From contig JALRMH010000008.1 of the NCBI GenBank assembly GCA_026119935.1, positions 930,001-994,000 of the forward strand: a stretch of 64,000 bases of DNA, read 5' to 3'. The position numbers and the translations under genes are program-made. Positions within the stretch are counted from its first letter, which is position 1; each line of letters begins with the position of its first letter. Shown in pieces: positions 9,600 through 21,100 of this stretch. A model generated the notes under the pieces. The model did not search any database. It worked only from the letters and a program-made list of their open reading frames with translations, and had not been told where the DNA came from. The DNA comes from Endothia cerciana. Its lineage: Eukaryota > Ascomycota > Sordariomycetes > Diaporthales > Cryphonectriaceae.

Positions 9600-11389
9600 G
9601 AACGAGTGGCTCGGCCGCAGCGGCTGACGGACACAGAGGAGACAGACAGTACTCGTGGCGACGAAGACAGCTGTAGTAGTATGTCCTTGACCCACAGCGA
9701 GGAGAGAGATGAGCTAGTGCACTGGGGCCTTCCAAAAAACTGAACTGGATACCGGGCTGCTCTCGTAGCTAACAAACAAACACATGGCTGCGCGTAAGTT
9801 TGATGTTGGTGATGTCCTCCTGCGGACGAAGAAACCCAGACCAACCAGGTTGATCCAGGATCTCTCAAGAGCCGGGAGTGGGCTCGACGCGATCACGCAG
9901 CGGGCCGTTGAAAGACGGCACGGGCACACTTTGTGCTGTGGGTTAACAGCCAGGGCCGCGGGCTAGAGCCTGACAAGCGTGCGAGCCTGGGGGGCCAGGG
10001 ATAGTGTGTGTCGAGCGGAGGACGATCGGCGGGACAGGCACCAGGGTGGGACGAAGTGGGCGAGGTTGTGGGTGAGCTGGGTGAGATGTGGACATGAGAT
10101 GAGATGGGGGTGTGGGCGCCACGATATCCCACCGCGGATGCTCATAACCAACATCACCAAGGGTTCCTGGTCGCCTGTTGCCGTCCCGCTCGACAGCTCG
10201 TCTCGACTCTCGGGCGGTGGCTAATGTCCTCCAGGCTGTCCGACGCGATCCCGCGCTGCGAGGTCTGGTGGAGGGCGGACGAGGCCCTGAGTCGTGGACC
10301 CTGACCGAACAGCCAGAGCTGACATGGAGGATGGCCTCCCAGCCATTGTTGTCACCCGTACGACGGAACAGCCGGTCGCCGTACGCCATTCTGCTGACAC
10401 GCCGAGGTACCAACCGCGCGTGGCACCGGGTACTTGGCTGGCCTATAAATTTTCATGGGGCCCTCGGGTATCCCTTGGGGGCCAGAAAGTGGGCTCGTGC
10501 CCCTCGAGGTTTGCTGTCGCTTGTCAGCCGGATATCATCCGGGAGCAAGTCGACGCCGGAGATAGTGCCTAATATAGGCCAGTCCTCTTGGCCGGAGGGT
10601 CATCCTCAGGGGGCCTTTCAGTGACACATGGTAATTCGACGGAGCCGTCTGTCTTCTCAGAGACGGGTTTGAGGGTCTGAGGTGACACTGATGCCTACTC
10701 AGCTCCGTGAAGCCGTGGACCCGAAGGCTGTCGGCTGCTCCTGGTCTGACCTCAGCCCCGGCCGCCGGTGGTAGAACCTGCGGCACACCAAGCCGAGGCT
10801 GGAAAGGCGACCCGTGTGTCAGCAGTCCAACGTTGGACACAGTCGCATAGTCAGCCCTTCAGGCAGGTCGGGTGAGGAAGGCAGCGTCGGGGATGGATGC
10901 CGTCATGATGTGTTGCAGGCGTCGATGGAAGATTGATGGAACAGGTTGGAGAAGCAGAGGAAGCATGGGCTGCAGGTGGGGGGGGTCGCAGTGCAGGGGC
11001 TAAGCCCTGCGAGACGGACACTCCTCTCGAGACGCTCCGAGCACACCTGTGGTGGAGCTCGGCGAACGAGCTCCCTAGTTGGCTCACAGGCATCTGGCGG
11101 CGTGCTGGTCGGCTGTGCCCGCCGTAATTAGGCGCTGCTGGGGCACCACTCGCGGCAAACGTGGTGGATCTGGCCAATCAGATTACCGATCACCCACCCA
11201 AGCTCCCGCCGGGAACGGGGGCTCTTGGGGCTTTGGCTGACTGCCCCGCCTCGACTATCTCCAGGGGGTTCCCATGGAATTTCTCCTACGGGGATACAAT
11301 CCTCGATCCTATTATTACTGCCCCATGATGGCAGTCAGTCAATCTATCTATTCTATTCCTGTCACAACGTCAGATTTTAGATAAAAAAA

Positions 11390-11446
11390 GGAAGAAGAAG
11401 AAGAAGAAGAAGAAGAAGAAGAAGAAGAAGAAGGAGAAGGAGAAGG
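11390..11446. repeat. GAA trinucleotide microsatellite
   Basis: About 14 near-perfect GAA/AAG units followed by a few GGAGAA variants, preceded by an A7 run. It is in gene-free DNA. The minus-strand frame through it is a poly-Leu artefact. Confidence 0.95.
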
Positions 11447-11919
11447 TATCTCGACAAATCTTTATTCATGGAAACACTCCCGTGTCTGACTCCAGAAATC
11501 ACGTCACACAGCACATGACATTGAAACATGGCTACAGTGCCACCGCCGGATGCTATTTCCACAGCCCATATGGTCAGCCTTGGCGGGTTCTGCGAATCCC
11601 CTGGCTATATCCAGATCAATTCCTGCGAGACGACAGCATACCGCAGCCCCGGGTCGGTAAGGCCACCTTCGAAAGCTGGCCGAAGCATTGCTGGTGAGGA
11701 TTGCGACTCATCGCCGCCGTCCTAAGCCCTCGTGCCGGTCACTACTTGTGCGCAGATGGCGGTCCACTATGGCCCTGTAGTATTCACCCGGTAAACGTTT
11801 CACTTGAGGATCGGTTGGCGAGTCAAGGGCGTCGCAGTGTGCCTTGCCAACGGGAGGATTCACCATCCCTATCCGGTTAAACACCACCAAGCTTCTGGCC
11901 TGGACCAGGACCACCACCA

Positions 11920-11931
11920 CCCCCCCCCCCC
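11920..11931. repeat. C12 homopolymer
   Basis: Twelve consecutive C after a short CCA repeat, in the gene-free block. Confidence 0.9.
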
Positions 11932-14900
11932 TCGCTCAGCCCAGCGTGCATGTGTAGGGCGTGAGGGGAAGTTCCAGCACGCGGCAGGTTGCATCAACCA
12001 TACCAAGCCCTTGGTTCTGATGTTACACCCAAGATGGGACGAAGGGCATAGATATGGAAGTTCTTGACTCGCCTTATGCTGGACACTGCCGGTACTTCTG
12101 AGATCGCCGCTCCATCTTGCACAGTCATCTTCGCAGAGGGCTTCTTCATGAGAGAACGGCTCTCGGCGGGAGTCCACATGCTTCGAACGTGGCATCCACG
12201 CTCATCATCGCCGCAAAGCATCTCCAGACCAGGGGAGGCCAGGCAGCAAGGCCATCCGGCAAGGCCAAGTCACCATCGTCTCGCATATCGATTCCGTCCA
12301 GGGCCCGGCGGGACCATGGCCCAGGGGCAACCATCTGATCCTCAGGGCTTACTTCTTGCCTCGCATCCACAGGAAGCTTGCCACGCTGGCCTTCCCTGTC
12401 TGCCGTCGGCCGGACCTGGCGGGGACGTTTGGCCGAAGCCATCACCAACAGGGCCAAGTCCGGGCGACTCCGCTCGGATGGCCGAGACGGTCTGGACCTC
12501 ACCGAACGGCGGGGTGTCTGGCGGCTCTTCTCCCCACGACCTGCGTAGTTCCTGCAGATGTAGGATCTGTGGCGCTCGAAGGATCCGGGCACCTCTGGCC
12601 TAGCGCCGCGCCGCATCAGCACAACCCAGACAGCAATCTTGTTTTCTCGGCCCCGTGGTTTGGCCTTTCTGCCTCGCACAATACGTACCGGCAACACACG
12701 AAGGCACACTCGGTCAGAGACGCCCTCACGCTGCCCGTCCTATGGGTGAACTGACGTCGAGAGAACCCCCCCAGAACGGACGAAAAGAAAAAGGGGTGTG
12801 GGGGGCGCTTTTGTGCTGCGGAGGCTTCCGGGCAGAACAGCTCGCAGATTGACATCTCCACGTCGTCTCCGCCCCGTTTTCCCGCCATCGCCCCGGGCCC
12901 TCCCTAGTCTCCCGCCTACAAAGGGATATCCTGACCTCGAGAGCACCACAACAGGAACTGGCCTGTGAGGATGATTCCATACGGGTCATCTCAGAAGTTT
13001 TCTTGTTTGGCCCCAACCTTGTAACACTAGACTAAACCTCGAATCGAAGCACCGGGCCTGCAGTGCTGTGTACAGAAGTCCCATTAGGCTAACAAGCCAG
13101 TTTGGGGGCAGCGGGCGACGTTCGTAAGACCCTGCATATGAAGACGCCGTGGAACGGGACTTGGGGTGGCCGAAATGCTCCTCGCCAGGCTGTCCTGAAG
13201 GCCGTCGTCGAGCTCATTTCTTCTTCCTCTGCTCTTCTTCCGCCACGCCGCTGCATGGTGGTGCTTCTCTACCATTCCTTGTTTCATCTCACGAAACACG
13301 CCGTGTGGGGTCACAATCCTTTCAACATCAGCCTGTCGAGATGGCTAGCCCGAGCTGCACAGTACATCGCCGGTATCGTCGTCGTCACTCTTGCCGACGG
13401 CTAGGCTAGGGCAGGCCCACACATTCCCGTCTGGTCTCATCCAAACAGTGGGCGCCCCCATAGCAATGATCGCCACCAATCTCGGCACACACGTCCAGTT
13501 TTGGACCCCAACTCGACTGTCGCCATCAGCACTTCACCACGACATGTCCGCTGAGTACGTGGCCAATAGTACCTGCTCGCCCGCTGTCACCATATTCACA
13601 CGCCAAGGACTCACAGTCCTACATCATCATCACGAGGTCCTTATCTTTACGCATCTGCCGTCCAGCTGCGGCCGCGTTTGCCGCCGAACATGAAGGCGTG
13701 TGACCCAGAGCTGCTGCAACCACAAGTGATCTGCGTCACGGTAGCGTAATTGCACCGTCTGCCTGGTCCATCTCCCACATACTCAAGGCCAGCCGCTTCT
13801 GCCACAGATCTGGACATCACAGGCGGGCATTTGTCGGCCCAGGTGGTAAGCCTGACCCCGGGGGAGGCGGGGCGGGGGGTGTTTGTGGCGAAGACAGGAA
13901 TGTCTCTGCCAACCACTATGTACCAAATTCAGGCGTCGTACTGTAGTCTCCGGCTTCCCGCCTTGGGTCTGTCCGGCACCGAGTGTGTAGGCCCCCGGGA
14001 AACGAGCCCCGGCGATAGGTCTCAGTGTCGGTCTCAGGCCGGCCCTGCTCCCTTGCCCCGGCATGATGCTATCGTGGGCCAGCATCGCCTCTGAAAAGGC
14101 ATTCCTACGCCTGACCACAGCGAGGAGACACGGTGGTGCTGCGAAGCCAGGCCGTTCACGCTTGTGGCGTTGCAATATGACACCTCGTTCCAAGCTCCGC
14201 CCCAGTGGCCGGCCCCTGGCCTAGAGCATCCGGCTCGCCGTGGTCAGTGAGTATCTCTGGTGTGCCCCCCGTCCCCCCACAGTTGCGAATAGTACTGGCC
14301 ATGGTCGAGTGAGAGCAGTGACACTATATGAAGCAGCAGTGCATTCAGCGAGAGATTACCAAGAGAATATTTGTAGACCGTCGACCAGTAGCTCAAGCAG
14401 GCCAGCTGTCTGTCAGGACCCCGAGTGTAGGAATCTGATATTGGGCACGGCGCGACGTTCGACCAGGAACGCACCTCGGGACCGATCTCGGCCGGGACAA
14501 ACGCCAGTCCTGTCATGACATCCCACTCTGCCGCCATGCCGTGAGCATGCACGCAACAGACACGTCGATAGGCTTTGCTCTCGCAGCCCAGACTTGAGCT
14601 TCTTGACCTTGGTCAACTGCCCTATAAAGGGGGGTTCAATCAATTTCGGCGTCAACCTCATCGCACGAACAAACGCCCACGGAGCGAGGCTGTGACGTGG
14701 CCCGCCCCTCCCCTCCCGACACCCGGGCGCCCAGCTCGGGCTGGGCAGCACAACGCATGACGGCTTAAAGAACTCGTCAGTCACTGAACGTTTCAGCCGG
14801 ATAAAGACTGGATCACTCTGCCCGGCCTTGCATGGATCGGGTCCGCAAGCCTTGTGGGCTTTGGTCACGGCCTAAGGGACGCCCCTCGATCCCCTCGACA

Positions 14901-15147
14901 TGATTTGCAGAGCCCTGTATGCAGTCTTCGCACTGCTTTATGTCCATGTCTACCTGAGGGTGAGTTGTGCAACGGATGGATACGTTCGACGTTGGGACAG
15001 GAAACTGACCCTGGACCCTCCGCGCAGTTCCTCCACCTCATACGACCGCCACCACGACAGCGGGTGTGACGTGCCTCGGGCGAATGGTCAAGCATACAGC
15101 TGAAACCGACGGACACACTGGCACAGCATAAATAGACGAGCACTGTA

Positions 15148-16600
15148 ATGTCGGCCGCGATGATCACGCGCCCGCCGCCAACGTACGCATCTCCACACCG
15201 CTGGAGGTCCACACAATCGCAGCAGGATGGCGGTCTCCCTACGCACAAGAGGAGGAGGCAGAGGAAGAGGGATCCGCCGCCGCTTGTACAGAAGGTCGGG
15301 CTGGCAGCGCAGATCTACGGCCTCCAGGGGCTGACGGGGACAATAATGTGGTTCCAGGGGTGGAGGGAATGGTTCTACCCCCCAGATGGCGGTCCGAATA
15401 TTGTAAAGGCTTATGAGGTGCGGCCGGGCTTTGGTGTGCGGTATGTCATCTGCCGCGTCCTCGTCGCTCCGGGCAGCCTGACTGATACCGATGGACGAAC
15501 ATAGCATCTTCTTCCCGGCGTCGTATGACCTCACCTCCCCACACACCCTCCCGACCGTCCTCACGATCCATGGCGGCGGCTTCTGCCTCGGCGCGGCCCG
15601 TGACAGCGACGAATGGAACAGGGCGTTCGCAGACTCACAGAACATGCTCGTCATAACTCTGCCGTACTCGAAGGCTCCGCGGGCCCCATTTCCTGCCGCG
15701 CTGCATGACCTCGAGGCTCTATACCTGGCTGTTTTGGGCGACGAGAGCTTGCCTGTTGATCGGACGTCGTCCACGGGTATCACAACAGGGAAGGGTCGAA
15801 TCGCGGTGCTAGGCTATGACGCGGGTGGAAATCTTGCGCTGAGCCTGAGCCAGCTGCCCAATATCCACAGGAGCGCAGTACCGCCCACCGCGGTGGTGAG
15901 TGTCTCGGGCTACCTTGACCTCGAGAGGCCCGTGGCGGACAAGGTGCAGAACAGGCCTTACAAGCCTGATCTACCGTGGCCGCGCAACGGGACCGTCGAT
16001 CCCCTCGCGAAGACGTACGAGGCGTACGTGTGGAGCTACACTCCGTACCAGCATGACCTCAGGGACCCGCTCTTGAGTCCCGCGTTCGCGACTTGGGCGG
16101 ATGAGGGCGGTGGAGGAGGTGGGCTTCCGCCACATGTCTGTCTCGTCGGCGCAGAGCTAGACATGTTGGCCCACGAGAGCTGGCGGCTGGCGTGTCGCCT
16201 TGTCCGGGATGGGGGCCTGAGGAGGGGAGATGGGCGACATGGAGGATGGAGAGTGCCTGGTCCCGATGCTGATGATGTTTTGGAGAGGATCTGTGGGAAG
16301 GGGCAACTCGCGCAGGGCGAAGGACACTTTGAGCTGTCTGAGCTTGAGCGAGGCGGGGCTGGACAAGACCTGGACGATGGGTTAGGCCCCAGCAACAGGT
16401 TTGGATTCGAAGTACGTTGGGAGAATACAGGCAATGGCGTCGACGCAAGCGTGAAGTGGGTTTTAGTTCCGGATGTGCTTCACGGCTTCGACCGCGCGGT
16501 GTCTCGTGTCGGGGCAGAGCAACCAGCCCGAAATGTTGAACCGCACGCGTACGTGGATGGCGTTGGGAGGTGGTTGCGCGAGACCGTCTGGAGCATGTGA
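15148..16600 (+). CDS. Alpha/beta-hydrolase fold (esterase/lipase-like) with Asp in place of the nucleophile Ser
   Basis: Two exons: 15148-15440 and 15505-16600. The 64-nt intron starts GTATGT, carries CTGAC near its middle and ends ATAG. Splicing restores ...RPGFGV-R-IFFPASYD in frame, giving about 462 residues. The order is typical of the hormone-sensitive-lipase-like group: an N-terminal hydrophobic segment (LVQKVGLAAQIYGLQG), the HGGGF oxyanion loop, the nucleophile elbow, a VGAELDM acid site and a DVLHGFD histidine. The elbow reads LGYDAGGNLAL, so Asp (codon 15818-15820) replaces Ser of GxSAGG. A TATA-like CATAAATAG lies only about 15 nt upstream of the assigned ATG, so transcription may start inside exon 1 or the true start may differ. 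It is divergent from the NRPS-like gene. Fold assignment is firm; hydrolytic activity is doubtful. Confidence 0.85.
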
Positions 16601-18191
16601 TTTGCTGTTCTCGGCACATGTACTTTGAATTGCGGTCCAGCTGTGACTCGTCCTCCCCCGCCGCCACCGCCGCCCAGCCCAAATAAGTACCCTGACTACC
16701 TAGATATCACCAACTTCTACGCAGCATGACTAACTTCGGATTACTTAGTGGCTAACGTTACGAATGAGCCTTTGTCCGTTGCTACTACTAGCGCTTCCGG
16801 CGGAGACCCTCTTTGTAGCGGTGATGGGGACGACAGCAACAAGGCACATGGCGACATCACGAGACCTCAAGTAAACAGAATGTTGAGGATCAGCTTTAAC
16901 CAACCCCAAAGGCCAACGATAGTGGTCAAGATGCTAGGATCGACTCTTGTTTCTCCCCCCCCCTTTTTTTGGGGGGGGGGGGGTGGTTTCTATTCCTCCC
17001 TGGCGTAGTAGCAATACATATGTAGTCATTAGAATTGATTCTACTCCAAAATACTGCAGACAACAGGAGCGGTGGGTGTATGTGCCGTGGGAATCCTCAT
17101 CCCGTTAAACAGCAGGATCAGCAGACTTCAGTCACTTTGGACCATATCCCCCCCCCCCCCTCGTTTCCATCCTTTCCAGCCTTGGGGCTGCTTCCACACT
17201 CACCCGTGGGTTAGTAGCAGGAACGAGCTTCATGCTTCTGTGGCCTTATGAAAAAAAATTAGAATAGCTTATGCTAGAACTACATTACAAGCGATTCTAA
17301 CTAACACCAACGAGAGCGGCGGCTGCCAAACTCTTAGGTCAACCCGGTCCCAGAACTCGGAATATGATCGTGGTCACTGCTCCTAGTAGGCAATGAATTC
17401 GAGCAGTATATATCAGAACCGCAACGTTCGCCTTGGGTGATTTCTACCTCCCCTTCTGGTCTGGAGGGCGGGGTTTAGAAAATACAACACATTATAAGGA
17501 GCGATACAAGGGTAAAGGTTTGGATTAACTCCGAAGTTATCAAAATCGATCGAGAGAAGAATGTTACATTGCTCAGTATACGAAGAACCGGAAGTGTTGG
17601 CGTATACAAGGGGAAAGGTAGCGGTCGGGAAGGCACTGACACGTCCGCTCCACCTTCAAAGCCTTGCTTCGTCCCCTGGCGATAACCAAGCCCTTCTCCC
17701 CACAGATGGACACCCGAGGTTGGCAGCCCAACAGATTCTCTGGATCTTGAGGAAAAGGGCACTAGATTAGTGGGACGCCGCCGGGTGGTAGAGACTCCCT
17801 CAACTTGTGGTGCTGATTCGCAACTTGGCGCCCACTGGCCGAACAACCACGAAGCTCACATCTCACCTATCACGACCCAGGGCTTTGACTCGTCCTTCGA
17901 GTTCAATGCGAGCTTTTTATATCATGGCCGCACTATATAGTACAATAGACACACAGACAACAGACCATCCCACCTATACGCGCCCGCCCCATCAATCCCA
18001 TTCCACCGTCATTGATGCCATTTGAATCCATGTACGCAGCAGCTAGCTAGCTGGTCTCGGGAGCTAGCATACGTCCGCAGTCGTTCGTTACTGTACAGCA
18101 CAGCATTACAAAATCATGCAAGACCCCCCATGATATACGTACAGAGAACCCAATGAACAATCCTTCAAGACGTGATTTGGTAGCCATTCTC
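16601..18191. other. Intergenic, no gene seen
   Basis: This separates the 3' ends of the hydrolase and the SAPS gene, which converge here. It holds a C9-T7-G13 tract (16955-16983), a C13 run (17148-17160) and AT-rich stretches. Frames up to 123 codons occur but show no domain or plausible start. Confidence 0.6.
16955..16983. repeat. C9-T7-G13 homopolymer junction
   Basis: Three abutting homopolymers on the plus strand, about 350 bp past the hydrolase stop. The T-to-G junction recurs at 27909-27930, 34744-34769 and 47800-47819. Confidence 0.95.
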
Positions 18192-21100
18192 TTAGACAAC
18201 GACCTCATCCTCGCCCTCGTCCGGCTCCTCGATGCTCGTGCGACGCTTGGCCTCAACGGTAGGCTGGACTTTCTCACCGTCCTCGCTCAGCACGACGGGA
18301 CGTTCTCCCGCTTCTCTCTTCTCCTCCTCAGCAGCAGCATCGGCCCTCTCTGGGTCTTCTTCAGTCGTCTTCTCGCTCTCAGCCTCACCTCCCTCAGCCT
18401 TCTCTTCCTCAGCAGTATCATGCTCCTCCTTGCTGGGAGAAGCATCCTTGTCCTTCTTCGTGAAAGGCCACAGCCCCATCAGACCCTTATTTCCCGAAGA
18501 AACACCCCCGCTGCCAGCTCCAGGAGGGTGCACGGGCAACGGCTTGACGAGGATCTTCTCCCTCTCAGAATCGATGCCACTCCCACCCGCACCGCCCTGT
18601 CCCTCGGGCAGGGCGAAGTCCCCAAATTCCTCGTCCTCCTCACTGCTGTTTCCACCATCCGCAGCACCTTCTCCCATCTCCTCTTCAGAAGAAGAATCCC
18701 GCCCGTCACCAAACTTCTCACTCTTCTCGGCAGGCTTGTTCTTACGGGCCCCAAGCGCACCGCGCCACCACCCGCCACGGTTCCAGCTACTTTCCCCGCG
18801 GGCACCGTCCGTGGATCCAGCACCTAGGTCCCCATCGTCACAGCCCTCATCGCTACCTTCGTCACTGCCCTCGTCCTCGTCATCCGCGAAGGGATTCCTG
18901 AGCCCACTCTCGGAGCGATCGCTCTGCATGAGAAGTGAAGACATGCCGCCGCGCCCAGGGCCAACTTCGTTCTCTTCTTCCACGTCACCACCGCCTTCCT
19001 CTGCCTTCCGCTTGGAAGCGAGACGGGCGGCGAAGGCCATGCGGGCGCGCGAGGGCGGAATGTTCAGTGGCGGTGGGGGAGGAGGTGGTGGAGGAATGGA
19101 TGGCGGGTTGAGGCTGTTTGACGCGCTGGAGGAGTTGAGGGGGTCGGTGTAGGCGCGGAACTAGAGGGTCTGTCAGCGTATCGGGTCAATAGTGTCTGTA
19201 ACTCGCCTCCGGAGGTCTTGCAGACATAAAGAGATAGACGAAAGGAAGAGGCAACAGAGCACGGGCGGTTGACGAGAGACCGGGGTGCATGAAGGGGACC
19301 AAGAGTAGGCCGACAGAAGAGGTTCGAGCCATGACCAGGAGGGATTAGGATGACGAGGGAGGAACCCTGGATGCAAGCAGGCGCCACCCATAGTCCGTCA
19401 CCCACGCGGAGTCAAACACGAATGAACGACGCAAACGATGGTGAACCGAAAAGACCACACACGACAGAGGAGACCAGCGTCCACCATCCGCACTGGAGCA
19501 TAACACTGGCGCATTTTCCAGAGTCGGATAGACAGAACGCTGAGCAGCTCCGCTGCGCCAAGCCGAGACGCCCTGGAATCCCAGCTCTTCTTAAACCGAG
19601 TCATTTCCATACAGCCGTACAGTAAAATTCCAAAACCCTCCTCATTTATGCTTGTAAGCTATTTGGCGATTTGTGGACCTGATCACTCGTCTCGGTCGCC
19701 TCCGCTTCATGTCGAGCCCGCGCCAGCTCGAGCAGGAATTCTCCGATGCTCTGCTGCGCTTCCTTGGGAGCCGCGGTATGGCCCGGCCTCTTGGTCTGGC
19801 CACTGGTGCTCGATGTCTCGGAGTCGTCGGTCTCCACTTGGTCATCGACAACCGCCTGCGGCTCCCTGTCTTCCGCTTGTCGGACAGGGTCCTCTCCTTC
19901 TCGCTCCTCCTCCACGTCGCGGTCTCCCTCGTCGATGTCCTCCCATTCATCAGGCGAGATATGATCCATCGACGCGTCCGAATGATCATCTAACGACACG
20001 TCCTCGAATGACTGGTCTTCTGAGAACCAGGATCTGCTGGCTGCGATGAAGTCCAGGCCACCCGGAATGTACTTATCATCGGGTGGCTGTGGCATGGGCT
20101 TGTCGCTGCTATCTGACACCCCAGCTGCATCATCCGAATCCGTAGCCGTACGGGGGATGCGCAGTCTGGATCGCCCCGATGGCTCTTCGTCTTCTGAATC
20201 CTCCTCGTCGCTGCCGTCCACAGCACTCAAGCTGATGGAACGTATGAAAGAGTGCGGCGCAGGGCGGCCCGCGAAAGACAAACCAGAGTACCTCCTAGGA
20301 CGGCGATCAAGGGAAGAACTAACCTCGTTGTTGACGTCCTCCTCGTTCTCGGCCTCCTCATCCTCGTCTTCGTCAGAGCTGCTTCCAAAGCCAGACATCA
20401 GGGTTCCGGCAGAGATGGCGAAAGGTCCGATCCCGTTTCCTCCCCCATCCCCGCTCATGTCGCTCAGGCTACCGTTAAGGCCCGCCTCCACGAGGGCGTT
20501 AGATCCGCCGCCCTGGGAGCTGCCGAACGCTGCGCCAAGGCTGGACAGTCCCACTGCGGCAAGGCCGCCGGCTTGGCGATTACTTAAGGCGACCTCGGGC
20601 CGAACTCCTCCCAGAATAGCATTGTCACGTTCTCGGGTCTCAGCTAGCGCACCCTCGACGTAATTGATCCATTCCTGGTCCATCACCCTCTGTAGGACGG
20701 TCTCGCTGAGGAGCTCCGGCGGGTGGCGCTCAGTGAACTTGACAACCTCTTCTGCGATGAGTGTAAGGTGGCCCATGTAGCCCATCCGGGTCTTTGACTG
20801 CTGCTGCGACTCCTCACTGGCGCGTTGGCCGTTGATGATTTGGGTTGTAACGTCGGCAGCTTCAAACAGGGAAATTGCCAAGGTGGGGTTGTAGCCACGG
20901 TCCATGGGTCCATTGAAGACCTGCTGTACGATATCATAGACGACGTTGTGCAGGAAGTTGTTCCACGGGTACTTGAAGAAGAACGACAGGATCGTTGGGA
21001 CAACATTGTACTCAACAAACTGCATCTTCAGGAAGTCGCCTACAACAGGCTGCAGATTCGACAAATCCACCTCCGTGGGACCTTCCTTTGCATCGGTTAT

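Larger units (their letters stand above)
8771..15147. other. 6.4 kb without a convincing gene
   Basis: This lies between the divergently transcribed NRPS-like gene and the alpha/beta-hydrolase. The part nearest the NRPS-like start (about 9047-9470) is purine-rich on the plus strand, so it reads as the CT-rich promoter/leader type common in moulds. A palindrome, a G14 run, a C12 run and a GAA repeat are listed separately. TATAAA-like boxes are visible near 10443 and 14622, but no credible coding exon follows either. Reading frames of 100-190 codons occur on both strands with proline/arginine-rich, low-quality translations and no recognisable domain. I see no transposase, reverse transcriptase or further biosynthetic gene. 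Confidence 0.6.

Noticed and set aside
12064..12709. Overlapping frames of 179 (plus) and 187 (minus) codons
   Set aside because: Both are Pro/Arg/Ser-rich without motifs, and neither has a promoter-like context or splice partners.
14615..15100. Possible gene downstream of a TATAAAG at 14622
   Set aside because: No frame longer than about 70 codons follows and no splice-consistent exons were found.
15088..15783. 231-codon minus-strand frame
   Set aside because: Lies opposite the alpha/beta-hydrolase exons, which show family motifs and a consistent intron.
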